A stretch of DNA of 6,283 nt from an uncultured Clostridium sp. (GTDB taxonomy: Bacteria; Bacillota; Clostridia; Lachnospirales; Lachnospiraceae). The DNA is taken from contig UQJF01000151.1 of the NCBI GenBank assembly GCA_900541315.1, positions 1 through 6,283 on the forward strand, in the 5' to 3' direction. The notes under the pieces are model-generated. The model saw only the letters and a list, made by a program, of their open reading frames with translations. It was not told the DNA's origin and did no database searches. Positions within the stretch are counted from its first letter, which is position 1. The number at the start of each line of letters is the position of its first letter. Position numbers and translations under genes: made by a program. This document shows, piece by piece, positions 1-5,680 of the stretch.

Positions 1-47
1 GAGATGTAGCTCCGTCTCGTGGGCTCGGAGATGTGTATAAGAGACAG
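1..47 (+). other. Illumina Nextera i7 adapter left at the contig end (artefact)
   Basis: Bases 14-47 match the Nextera Read 2 transposase adapter, which starts GTCTCGTGGGCTCGG, and bases 29-47 are the 19-bp Tn5 mosaic end AGATGTGTATAAGAGACAG. Bases 1-5 (GAGAT) are the end of the P7 primer. Bases 6-13 (GTAGCTCC) sit exactly where the 8-nt i7 index belongs; from memory this is the reverse complement of index N718. The stretch is untrimmed library sequence, not a transposon in the organism. Genomic sequence starts at about base 48. The frame of the following permease gene runs into a TAA at 38-40 inside the adapter. Confidence 0.97.
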
Positions 48-49
48 GA

Positions 50-1225
50 GCAAGCGTACTGACTGGTGCACAGAGGATCTTTTCAGGTATCTCCGTATTC
101 AGTCTCCTTGCCATTCCTTTCTTTATTCTGGCAGGAAACCTGATGAATAAAGGTGGTATCGCCATCCGCCTCATTAATTTTGCAAAGCTTTTTACCGGCA
201 ATATCCCGGGCGCATTAGCTCACACCAATGCAGTGGCAAATATGCTTTTCGGAGCTATTTCCGGCTCTGGTACAGCAGCAGCTTCTGCCATGGGTTCTAT
301 TATCGGACCTATTGAGGAGGAAGAAGGTTATGACCGTGATTTTTCAGCAGCAGCTAATATTGCAACTGCTCCTACAGGGCTTTTGATTCCTCCAAGCAAC
401 GTTATGATCACATTTTCACTGGTCAGCGGAGGAACTTCTGTAGCAGCTCTTTTTATGGCAGGTTATATCCCGGGTATCCTCTGGGGTCTTGCATGTATGG
501 TAGTTATTTACATTTTCGCAAAGAAAAAGGGCTACCGCAGCACAAAGAAATATACTTCATCTGAAAAGATCAGGGTATTTTTACAGGCGATCCCATGTCT
601 GTTTATGATCATTGTTGTTATCGGCGGTATTATTTCCGGTATATTTACAGCAACAGAGGGAAGCGTGGTTGCAGTTGTATACAGTATGGTACTGGCAATT
701 TTCTTCTATAAGTCTATTAAGCCCTCTGAGCTGCCACAGATATTCCTTGACAGTGCAGAAATGACAGGTATCATTATTTTCCTTATTGGTGTATCCAGTA
801 TCATGAGCTGGGTCATGGCATTTACCGGCATCCCAACTGCAGTAAGTACAGCTATGCTTGGTATCAGCAATAACCGTTACGTGATCCTGTTTATTATCAA
901 CATCCTGCTGCTGATCGTAGGTACTTTTATGGATATGACACCGGCATGCCTGATCTTTACCCCTATCTTCCTGCCCATCTGTCAGGCACTGGGAATGAAC
1001 ACGATCCATTTCGGTATCATGATGATCTTTAACCTGTGTATCGGAACCATTACACCGCCGGTTGGAACTACACTGTTTGTGGGTGTAAAAGTAGGAAAAA
1101 CAAGGATCGAGCAGGTGATCTCGCCGTTGCTTTATTATTTTGGGGCAATCTTTATTGTTCTGATGCTGGTATCTTATATTCCGGCCCTGTCATTATGGCT
1201 GCCGGGACTGTTGGGATACGTATAA
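50..1225 (+). CDS. dctM: TRAP transporter large permease (DctM family), 5'-truncated by the contig end
   Basis: This is the large membrane subunit of a tripartite ATP-independent periplasmic (TRAP) transporter. It carries out ion-coupled import of a small carboxylate or similar solute, together with a DctQ small subunit and a DctP binding protein, neither of which is in this window. The frame is open from base 50 and gives 391 residues. It starts ASVLTGAQRIFSG and continues into the family signature AIPFFILAGNLM at about residues 22-33. Further hallmarks are SGSGTA (71-76), a GYD segment (about 93-95), IPPSN (113-117) and ITPPVGT (about 334-340), with many hydrophobic spans. Family members have about 425 residues; aligned from memory with Rhodobacter DctM, about 36 N-terminal residues are missing. 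The ATG at 143 is internal and should not be taken as the start. No frameshift is seen. The substrate cannot be read from the sequence. A terminator follows 35 nt after the stop, so this is the last gene of its transcript. Confidence 0.95.
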   Translation, partial: ASVLTGAQRIFSGISVFSLLAIPFFILAGNLMNKGGIAIRLINFAKLFTGNIPGALAHTNAVANMLFGAISGSGTAAASAMGSIIGPIEEEEGYDRDFSAAANIATAPTGLLIPPSNVMITFSLVSGGTSVAALFMAGYIPGILWGLACMVVIYIFAKKKGYRSTKKYTSSEKIRVFLQAIPCLFMIIVVIGGIISGIFTATEGSVVAVVYSMVLAIFFYKSIKPSELPQIFLDSAEMTGIIIFLIGVSSIMSWVMAFTGIPTAVSTAMLGISNNRYVILFIINILLLIVGTFMDMTPACLIFTPIFLPICQALGMNTIHFGIMMIFNLCIGTITPPVGTTLFVGVKVGKTRIEQVISPLLYYFGAIFIVLMLVSYIPALSLWLPGLLGYV

Positions 1226-1260
1226 ACAAAGCAGGATCTGCCTGTGGCTACAGGCGCAAA

Positions 1261-1294
1261 GGCATCTGAATTCTGTATTCAGATGTCTTTTTTT
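1261..1294 (+). terminator. Intrinsic terminator after the TRAP permease
   Basis: An 11-bp stem (1261-1271 with 1277-1287, one G-U pair, 5-nt loop TCTGT) is followed directly by seven T (1288-1294). Three A at 1258-1260 could pair with the first T residues. A smaller 6-bp hairpin, GCCTGT/ACAGGC with loop GGCT (1240-1255), lies just upstream. This is a classic Rho-independent terminator and it separates the permease from the ddh transcription unit. Confidence 0.93.
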
Positions 1295-1295
1295 G

Positions 1296-1324
1296 TTGCC
1301 AACATTTTGACAGTATAGTATAAT
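1296..1324 (+). promoter_or_regulatory. Sigma-A-type promoter for ddh
   Basis: The -35 box TTGCCA (1296-1301, 5/6 consensus) is separated by 17 nt from the -10 box TATAAT (1319-1324, 6/6 consensus). Predicted transcription starts near 1331, giving a leader of about 160 nt before ddh. A perfect TTGACA at 1307-1312 lies inside the spacer, but it is only 6 nt from the TATAAT and has no good -10 at 17 nt. The promoter begins one base after the T-tract of the upstream terminator, a compact terminator-promoter junction. Confidence 0.8.
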
Positions 1325-1344
1325 TTTGGGTGATAACAGGGTAA

Positions 1345-1385
1345 AAATTTCATCTTTGTACGCACCGCGTACGCCTCAGAAATTT
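1345..1385 (+). promoter_or_regulatory. Nested inverted repeats in the ddh leader
   Basis: The outer arms AAATTTC (1345-1351) and GAAATTT (1379-1385) enclose a perfect dyad, GTACGC (1358-1363), ACC, GCGTAC (1367-1372). A second, imperfect hairpin follows at 1401-1410 with 1424-1434 (AAATCTTCTG with CAGAAAGATTT, one bulge). There is no T-tract after either, so they do not form an attenuator of the usual kind. The dyad lies about 28-42 nt downstream of the predicted transcription start, so it could be a repressor operator on DNA or a stem in the leader RNA. I do not recognise it as a known riboswitch. Confidence 0.5.
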
Positions 1386-1490
1386 GGGCACAACTGACAA
1401 AAATCTTCTGGCAAAATCAGATACAGAAAGATTTAGAGAGAACATTTTATTAGCAGGCGGCAGCCCTGGTGACAGAAAGGAAGGACGAAC

Positions 1491-2477
1491 ATGATGATCA
1501 AGATAGGTATTTTAGGTTATGGCAATCTGGGAAAAGGAGTAGAGTGTGCCATTAAGCACAATCCGGATATGGAACTGAAAGCAGTATTTACAAGAAGAGA
1601 CCCTTCAAGTCTTTCTATTCTTACAGAAGGAGCAAAGGTATATTCAGTTGAAGATGCACCTGCGATGAAGGATGAGATCGATGTCCTGATCATCTGTGGC
1701 GGAAGTGCAACAGATCTTCCAAAACAGACTCCTGAAATGGCAAAATATTTCAATGTGATCGACAGTTTTGATACTCACGCAAAAATTCCGGAGCACTTTG
1801 AGGCAGTAGACAAGGCAGCAAAGGAAAGCGGCCACATCGGACTGATCAGCGTAGGCTGGGATCCGGGTATGTTCTCCTTAAACCGTCTGTATGCAAATGC
1901 TGTTCTTCCAGGTGGAAAAGATTATACATTCTGGGGAAAAGGTGTAAGCCAGGGACATTCTGATGCTATCAGACGTATTGCAGGCGTTAAGGATGCAAGA
2001 CAGTATACCATCCCGGTAGACAGTGCATTAGAGGCAGTAAGAAGCGGAAGTGAGCCGGATCTTACTACCAGACAGAAGCACACCAGAGAGTGCTTTGTTG
2101 TGGCAGAAGAGGGCGCAGATCTTAAAAAGATCGAAGAAGAGATCGTTACTATGCCAAATTACTTTGCTGATTATGATACTACCGTACATTTTATCAGTGA
2201 AGAAGAATTGTTAAGAGACCATGCAGGCATCCCACATGGCGGTTTTGTGATCCGCACAGGAAAGACCGGCTGGAACAATGAAAATTCCCATGTGATCGAA
2301 TACAGCTTAAAGCTGGATTCCAACCCTGAATTTACTTCTTCTGTACTGGCTGCATATGCAAGAGCCGCATACCGCTTAAGCAAAGAAGGACAGACTGGCT
2401 GCAAGACTGTTTTTGATATTGCACCAGCTTATCTGGCAGCAGAAGACGGAGCATATTTAAGAAAGCACATGCTATAA
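1491..2477 (+). CDS. ddh: meso-Diaminopimelate dehydrogenase
   Basis: Ddh (EC 1.4.1.16) catalyses NADPH-dependent reductive amination of L-2-amino-6-oxopimelate (tetrahydrodipicolinate) to meso-diaminopimelate. This is the one-step branch of lysine and peptidoglycan synthesis, in the cytoplasm. The 328 residues match the family length (about 320). Visible signatures are the dinucleotide loop GYGNLG (9-14), GSATD (71-75), DSFD (91-94), GWDPGMFS (122-129), WGKGVSQGHSDAIRR (148-162), HTRECFVV (197-204), PHGGFVIRTG (248-257) and the C-terminal YSLKLDSNPEFT (271-282). All parallel Corynebacterium glutamicum Ddh as I recall it, and no key motif is missing. There are two adjacent ATG codons, at 1491 and 1494. 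The Shine-Dalgarno AGGAAGGA (1478-1485) is 5 nt from the first and 8 nt from the second, so the true start may be 1494. A strong promoter and structured leader lie upstream, and a DUF1576 gene follows 13 nt after the stop. Confidence 0.97.
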   Translation: MMIKIGILGYGNLGKGVECAIKHNPDMELKAVFTRRDPSSLSILTEGAKVYSVEDAPAMKDEIDVLIICGGSATDLPKQTPEMAKYFNVIDSFDTHAKIPEHFEAVDKAAKESGHIGLISVGWDPGMFSLNRLYANAVLPGGKDYTFWGKGVSQGHSDAIRRIAGVKDARQYTIPVDSALEAVRSGSEPDLTTRQKHTRECFVVAEEGADLKKIEEEIVTMPNYFADYDTTVHFISEEELLRDHAGIPHGGFVIRTGKTGWNNENSHVIEYSLKLDSNPEFTSSVLAAYARAAYRLSKEGQTGCKTVFDIAPAYLAAEDGAYLRKHML

Positions 2478-2484
2478 AAAGGAG
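2478..2484 (+). promoter_or_regulatory. Ribosome binding site fixing a TTG start
   Basis: AAAGGAG lies 6 nt before the TTG at 2491, directly after the ddh stop codon. No ATG near this position is in the frame of the membrane protein, so this strong site supports the non-ATG start. Confidence 0.8.
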
Positions 2485-2490
2485 TACCTG

Positions 2491-3792
2491 TTGAAACGAT
2501 ATTTTGCACCATTTAAAGAAGCACGCTCTTTGAGAAGAAAAGAGAAATTCATAGTATTGTCCCTGATTCCGTTATATTTTATTTTGATCGGCTTGTTCCT
2601 TCAGCCTATAAATGAGATCATTCCGGGAATTATCCGTATTGTGCGGGAGCCGGACGTGCTGATCACTGATTATTTTGCAGTAGGCGGGATTGGGGCAGCC
2701 TTGATCAATGCCGGGCTGACAACGCTGCTTAGTATTGGACTGCTTTACTTTTCCGGAAAGGAAATGGACGGCCATACGATCACTTCTGCCTGCCTGATGT
2801 TTGGTTTTTCTCTTTTTGGAAAGAACATTGTCAACATCTGGGCTATTATGGCAGGTGTTGTTTTATATGCAAAATATCATGGGACTTCTTTAAACCGTTA
2901 TCTTTATGTAGGTCTGTATGGCACCAGTCTTTCGCCCATCATGACCCAGATGATGCACATTGGAAAATTTCCTGTACCAGTCTGTTTTATGCTGTCCCTG
3001 CTTTTAGGACTTGGCATCGGTTTTGTGCTGCCGCCATTGTGTACCCATGTACATTACGCTCATCAGGGATATTCCCTGTACAACGTAGGTTTTGGCGCAG
3101 GCATTATTGCAACAGTAGTAGTATCACTGGCTAAATCTTTTGGGATCCACATAGAATCCCGTCTGATCTGGTCCGTTGGAAATAATACATTGTTTACCAT
3201 TTTCTTAATGGTATTATTTGGCTTTATGATCGCATCAGCAGTGGCAGTCAGAGGAAAGACGATTTTGAAATCCTATGGCCGTATCCTTAAAACTACGGGA
3301 ATTTCAGGTACAGACTATCTGAAGGATGAAGGCGGGGCAACAACTGTATTTAATATGGGGGTTAACGGTCTTTTTGCCACTTTGTTTGTTCTGGTAGTAA
3401 ATGGTGATCTGAACGGCCCTACCATATGTGGTATTTTTACCATTGTTGGTTTCAGCTCCACAGGAAAACATCTGAAAAATATTGCTCCTATTATGTTTGG
3501 GGTCTATCTTGCAAGTTTTACAAAAACATGGGCGATCAATCAGCCTTCACCGATCCTGGCATTACTGTTTTCTACTACACTGGCACCGGTGGCAGGTAAA
3601 TTTGGCCCTGTAGTAGGTATTATTGCCGGTTATCTCCATTCTTCCGTGGCCTTGAATGTAGGAATTGTATACGGAGGAATGAATTTGTATAATAATGGCT
3701 TTGCAGGAGGTATCGTTGCCATCTTTCTGGTACCTGTGGTGCAATCCATCAGTGACAGAAGAGCAAGAGCAAAAGGTGGACTGTCCTTGTAA
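2491..3792 (+). CDS. DUF1576 family multi-spanning membrane protein
   Basis: A 433-residue integral membrane protein that I recognise as DUF1576 (Pfam PF07613), a family with no established function. It starts with TTG. A basic N-terminus (residues 1-19) precedes the first span (about 20-38), and about ten hydrophobic spans follow. The protein is an internal duplication: residues 93-127 and 308-342 align without gaps with 15 of 35 identical, sharing G-F-S..G-K and I-M..G-V motifs. A second pair, SLYNVGFGAGI (195-205) and NLYNNGFAGGI (398-408), also matches. The large cytosolic or loop segment at about 252-283 joins the halves. Two-fold pseudo-repeats of this kind are usual in transporters and channels, so transport is a reasonable inference but not shown. 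The 13-nt gap from ddh implies co-transcription and a possible link with diaminopimelate, lysine or cell wall metabolism. No terminator is seen after it. Confidence 0.85.
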   Translation: MKRYFAPFKEARSLRRKEKFIVLSLIPLYFILIGLFLQPINEIIPGIIRIVREPDVLITDYFAVGGIGAALINAGLTTLLSIGLLYFSGKEMDGHTITSACLMFGFSLFGKNIVNIWAIMAGVVLYAKYHGTSLNRYLYVGLYGTSLSPIMTQMMHIGKFPVPVCFMLSLLLGLGIGFVLPPLCTHVHYAHQGYSLYNVGFGAGIIATVVVSLAKSFGIHIESRLIWSVGNNTLFTIFLMVLFGFMIASAVAVRGKTILKSYGRILKTTGISGTDYLKDEGGATTVFNMGVNGLFATLFVLVVNGDLNGPTICGIFTIVGFSSTGKHLKNIAPIMFGVYLASFTKTWAINQPSPILALLFSTTLAPVAGKFGPVVGIIAGYLHSSVALNVGIVYGGMNLYNNGFAGGIVAIFLVPVVQSISDRRARAKGGLSL

Positions 3793-3896
3793 TATGAGAT
3801 ACCGGGTCAAAAAGCTGGGAATCCGGCGAAGGTCTGCTGGCAGGTGGATTGCTTTAGCCTGAACATTATTGGAAAAGAGAGGAAGCGGCATATAGT

Positions 3897-4481
3897 ATGG
3901 ATGAACGTTTGAAGAAACAGCTGGATTTTGCCCTGGAGATCGATAAAGAAAAAAACATTTTCCGCCAGACCCATTTATCTGGTCACGGAAGAAATGAAAA
4001 TGATGCAGAGCATGCATGGCATATGGCGATCATGGCTTATCTTTTGCGGGAATATTCCAACGAGCCGGTCGATATTACCAGGGTCATGCTTATGTGTCTG
4101 ATCCATGATGTAGTGGAGATCGATGCAGGAGATACCTATGCCTACGATGCAGAAGGATTAAAGACCCAGAAAGCAAGGGAAGAGGCTGCAAAAGAGCGGA
4201 TTTATTCCCTGCTTCCTGAAGACCAGAAAAAGGAACTGGCAGCTATATTTGATGAATTTGAGGAAAGTAAGACACCGGAGTCTAAGTTTGCCCATGCAAT
4301 GGATAATCTCCAACCGCTAATGTTGAATAACAGCAATGACGGAGGGGACTGGAGAGAACATGGTGTCAGCGCAAAGCAGGTTTACGGCCGCCAGGACCGC
4401 ACAAAAGAAGGCTCTGAAAAACTGTATGAGATTACAGAACAGATCATAAAAAAACATGTGGAGAAGGGAAATTTAAAATGA
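3897..4481 (+). CDS. HD domain phosphohydrolase (YfbR/HDDC2-like, HD_3 type)
   Basis: A 194-residue cytoplasmic HD-domain metal-dependent phosphohydrolase. Related proteins of known activity (E. coli YfbR, HDDC2) are 5'-deoxynucleotidases acting on deoxynucleoside monophosphates; the substrate here is inferred. The metal ligands are visible: H39 in AEHAWHMA (37-44), H70-D71 in LIHDVVEIDAGDT (68-80) and D136 in HAMDN (133-137). R23 in the N-terminal segment corresponds to the conserved arginine of this group. The length is close to that of YfbR (199). The ATG at 3897 is preceded by AGAGGAAG (3878-3885), 11 nt away, which is slightly long but is the only good choice. The 104-nt gap upstream shows no convincing promoter or terminator, so read-through from ddh-DUF1576 is possible. 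Its stop overlaps the next start (ATGA at 4478-4481), so the two products are made together. Confidence 0.88.
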   Translation: MDERLKKQLDFALEIDKEKNIFRQTHLSGHGRNENDAEHAWHMAIMAYLLREYSNEPVDITRVMLMCLIHDVVEIDAGDTYAYDAEGLKTQKAREEAAKERIYSLLPEDQKKELAAIFDEFEESKTPESKFAHAMDNLQPLMLNNSNDGGDWREHGVSAKQVYGRQDRTKEGSEKLYEITEQIIKKHVEKGNLK

Positions 4482-4966
4482 AATTAGCGGTTATTTATGA
4501 TTCAAAAACAAATAATACAGCTGCAGTAGCAGGCTATATGGCAGATGGAATGAACAGTATTGAAGGGGTAGAAGCAAAAACATTCATGTATTCAGAAGCC
4601 GATACAGAATTTATAAAAGAGTGTACTGGTGTAGTATTTGGCTGTCCTACTTACATGGCAGGTCCTACTGCTGATTTTTACACCTGGATGGAAAAATCAG
4701 CAAAAACTTTAAATCTGGCAGGAAAATTAGGAGGTGTATTTGCTACAGAGCAGTATATCCACGGTGGTGCTGACCTGACTATGAATGCACTGCTTATCCA
4801 CCTGTTAGTATATGGAATGATGATCTATTCCGGTGGCGGCTCCTATGGTAAGCCGGTGATCCACATGGGACCGGTGGAGGTCAGCCCGGAGAAGGAGAAT
4901 TTCAGGGAATTGTTTGAAATCTACGGAAAGAGATTTGCAACCCAGGCGCAAAAGATAAGTAAATAA
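4478..4966 (+). CDS. Flavodoxin family protein
   Basis: A 162-residue soluble flavodoxin-fold protein expected to bind FMN and act as an electron carrier or small quinone/flavin reductase. Evidence is the first strand MKLAVIYDS followed by the phosphate-binding loop SKTNNT (9-14), the second signature VVFGCPTYMAGPTADF (52-67) and the third, LGGVFATEQYIHGG (84-97), typical of the WrbA/NADPH-dependent FMN reductase-like branch. The canonical T-G-N/x-T loop has N in place of G at residue 12, a common variation in this branch. A good Shine-Dalgarno, AAGGGA (4464-4469), lies 8 nt before the ATG and inside the HD gene. The 4-nt overlap points to translational coupling with the HD phosphohydrolase. 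The stop is 3 nt from a large folded element. Electron partner and physiological role are unknown. Confidence 0.88.
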   Translation: MKLAVIYDSKTNNTAAVAGYMADGMNSIEGVEAKTFMYSEADTEFIKECTGVVFGCPTYMAGPTADFYTWMEKSAKTLNLAGKLGGVFATEQYIHGGADLTMNALLIHLLVYGMMIYSGGGSYGKPVIHMGPVEVSPEKENFRELFEIYGKRFATQAQKISK

Positions 4967-4969
4967 TTA

Positions 4970-5116
4970 GTTACAGTTCAGCCATGACATCTTCTTGAAA
5001 ACAAGAAGCATGGTGGGTTCACCATCACCATATGTTGATTTGGATGAAAAAGTGCTTATGCAAGCAAAATTACAACACACTTTCTCATTCAAACCAGCTC
5101 ATGGCTGAATTATAAC
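4970..5116. repeat. 147-bp cloverleaf-like palindromic element between convergent genes
   Basis: An 18-bp closing stem (4970-4987 with 5099-5116) has 16 Watson-Crick pairs, one G-U and one C-A, with the core TTCAGCCATGA/TCATGGCTGAA perfect. It encloses three hairpins: A, CTTCTTG/CAAGAAG with loop AAAA (4991-5008); B, ATGGTG/CACCAT with loop GGTT (5010-5025), followed by a second CACCAT (5026-5031); and C, a 21-position stem (5034-5054 with 5078-5098; 17 Watson-Crick, 2 G-U, 2 A-C). Together they form a four-way junction using nearly every base. The element starts 3 nt after the flavodoxin stop and ends 5 nt before the stop of the opposite-strand NusG II gene. No T-tract flanks it, no convincing target duplication is seen, and it has no coding potential. 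It could be a MITE/REP-type repeat, a structured RNA, or a processing or termination structure for both converging transcripts. Confidence 0.8.
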
Positions 5117-5121
5117 AATGA

Positions 5122-5478
5122 TCAACGTTCTATTATGGTTACGATCATCTGGTTAGGAAGGCAGACAATAGTATCTGTATCCAGATGCTTTTTTCCCTGC
5201 TTCACGCAAAGTTTGTCCGGGCAGCTGGCATCATAACACCAGATCTCCCCGTCTTTGACGATCAGCTGATTGGTGCCGCCATTAGGCGTCTGGATCGTCA
5301 CTTCCTGGTTTTTAGACAGGTCCAGGACCTGAGTTATCTGACCGCTGCAGGAGATTTCTGCAGCGGCTCCTTTTTTTCCGGGATGAAGATACTGAAATAA
5401 AAGGAACGCAAGGGCAAAAACAATGAAAACGCCAGCCAGAATAAGGCTGCGGTATCTTAAATGGGATTTCTGATCCAT
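5122..5478 (-). CDS. NusG domain II-containing membrane-anchored protein
   Basis: A 118-residue protein with a short basic N-terminus (MDQKSHLRYR), one membrane span (about residues 11-31) and an outside NusG_II domain (PF07009). The domain is seen as a GQITQVLDL strand, QTPNGGTNQLIVKDGEIW, then ASCPDKLCVKQG and IVCLPNQMIVTI. Cysteines at 81, 86, 91 and 106 include the conserved CPD..C and CLPN cysteines. It is not a transcription factor: it shares only the fold of the NusG second domain, and its function is unknown. Family members are often near Gx transporters and redox or FMN-transfer genes. I chose the ATG at 5478 because AAAGGA lies 7 nt upstream. In-frame upstream starts (ATG at 5529, TTG at 5553) lack a good ribosome site and would put about 25 hydrophilic residues before the span. 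The gene converges on the flavodoxin gene and diverges from the Gx gene. Confidence 0.9.
   Translation of the reverse strand: MDQKSHLRYRSLILAGVFIVFALAFLLFQYLHPGKKGAAAEISCSGQITQVLDLSKNQEVTIQTPNGGTNQLIVKDGEIWCYDASCPDKLCVKQGKKHLDTDTIVCLPNQMIVTIIER
5342..5377 (+). terminator. Terminator-like hairpin on the plus strand, antisense within the NusG II gene
   Basis: A perfect 9-bp inverted repeat, CCGCTGCAG (5342-5350) and CTGCAGCGG (5358-5366) with a 7-nt loop, is followed after CTCC by seven T (5371-5377). Read on the plus strand it resembles an intrinsic terminator, which would stop read-through from the flavodoxin side. The 4-nt gap between stem and T-tract weakens the call. On the coding strand it encodes the AAAEISCSG stretch after the membrane span, so the symmetry may be accidental. 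Confidence 0.3.
5456..5472 (+). repeat. 17-bp direct repeat, copy 1 (inside the NusG II 5' end)
   Basis: CTTAAATGGGATTTCTG is identical to 5573-5589, offset by 117 bp. On the minus strand this copy encodes the residues QKSHLR just after the start codon. Similarity extends weakly to the start codon itself: CCATGGAT here against CCAAGGC in the other copy. Confidence 0.9.
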
Positions 5479-5485
5479 GGAAAAA

Positions 5486-5493
5486 TCCTTTCT
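5486..5493 (-). promoter_or_regulatory. Ribosome binding site deciding the NusG II start
   Basis: On the minus strand this reads AGAAAGGA and lies 7 nt before the ATG at 5478. It favours the 118-residue product over longer forms starting at 5529 or 5553. Confidence 0.8.
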
Positions 5494-5572
5494 ATAATGA
5501 TGTCCTGTTGGGTTTAGCTTCTTGCTCATGTTTCCGGCGGGTCTCAAGGTCAAAAATTATCCTGCAAGCAAG

Positions 5573-5589
5573 CTTAAATGGGATTTCTG
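5573..5589 (+). repeat. 17-bp direct repeat, copy 2 (divergent intergenic region)
   Basis: This is an exact copy of 5456-5472, lying between the NusG II and Gx genes. The flanking bases on the minus strand (AGGATCCCAAGG) resemble the AGGATTTTTCCATGG that carries the ribosome site and start codon of copy 1, but the ATG is lost. It looks like a remnant of a duplicated gene start. Confidence 0.9.
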
Positions 5590-5680
5590 GCCTTGGGATC
5601 CTGGTATCATACAAATAACGTAGGTATAGTAGCATAGAATGAGCGTGTTTGCAAGGAATGCTGCGCTGATAAGACAGAAG

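Noticed and set aside
14..47. Tn5 transposon end
   Set aside because: The mosaic end is joined to the Nextera Read 2 adapter, an index and P7 sequence, so it is library adapter and not a mobile element.
581..1009. 142-codon minus-strand open frame opposite the TRAP permease
   Set aside because: It is a Cys/His/Asn-rich translation typical of the antisense of hydrophobic codons and lies wholly within a clear DctM gene.
1307..1335. Promoter using the perfect TTGACA at 1307-1312
   Set aside because: A 17-nt spacer leads to GTGATA, a poor -10, and TATAAT is only 6 nt away; TTGCCA at 1296 with TATAAT is a far better pair.
1358..1372. T-box antiterminator, suggested by ACCGCG in the ddh leader
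   Set aside because: The preceding UGGN of the T-box bulge is absent, there is no specifier stem and no following terminator; ACCGCG here is part of a simple dyad.
1331..1490. Lysine riboswitch upstream of ddh
   Set aside because: I do not see the conserved five-way junction sequences (such as the AGAGGUGC-type core) and there is no terminator or sequestering stem at the ribosome site.
3794..3862. 22-residue basic open frame (MRYRVKKLGIRRRS...) just after the DUF1576 stop
   Set aside because: Ribosome site AAAAGGTGG is 14 nt away, too far; the frame is very short and has no recognisable features, so chance is likely.
3793..3896. Cobalamin riboswitch, suggested by GGGAATCCGGCGAAGG
   Set aside because: Only a short resemblance to one core segment; the other conserved boxes and stems are missing and the 104-nt gap is too short.
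5602..5630. Promoter for the Gx gene with -10 TATAGT (5625-5630)
   Set aside because: The base at the right -35 distance reads TGGTAT, which does not resemble TTGACA closely enough to report.
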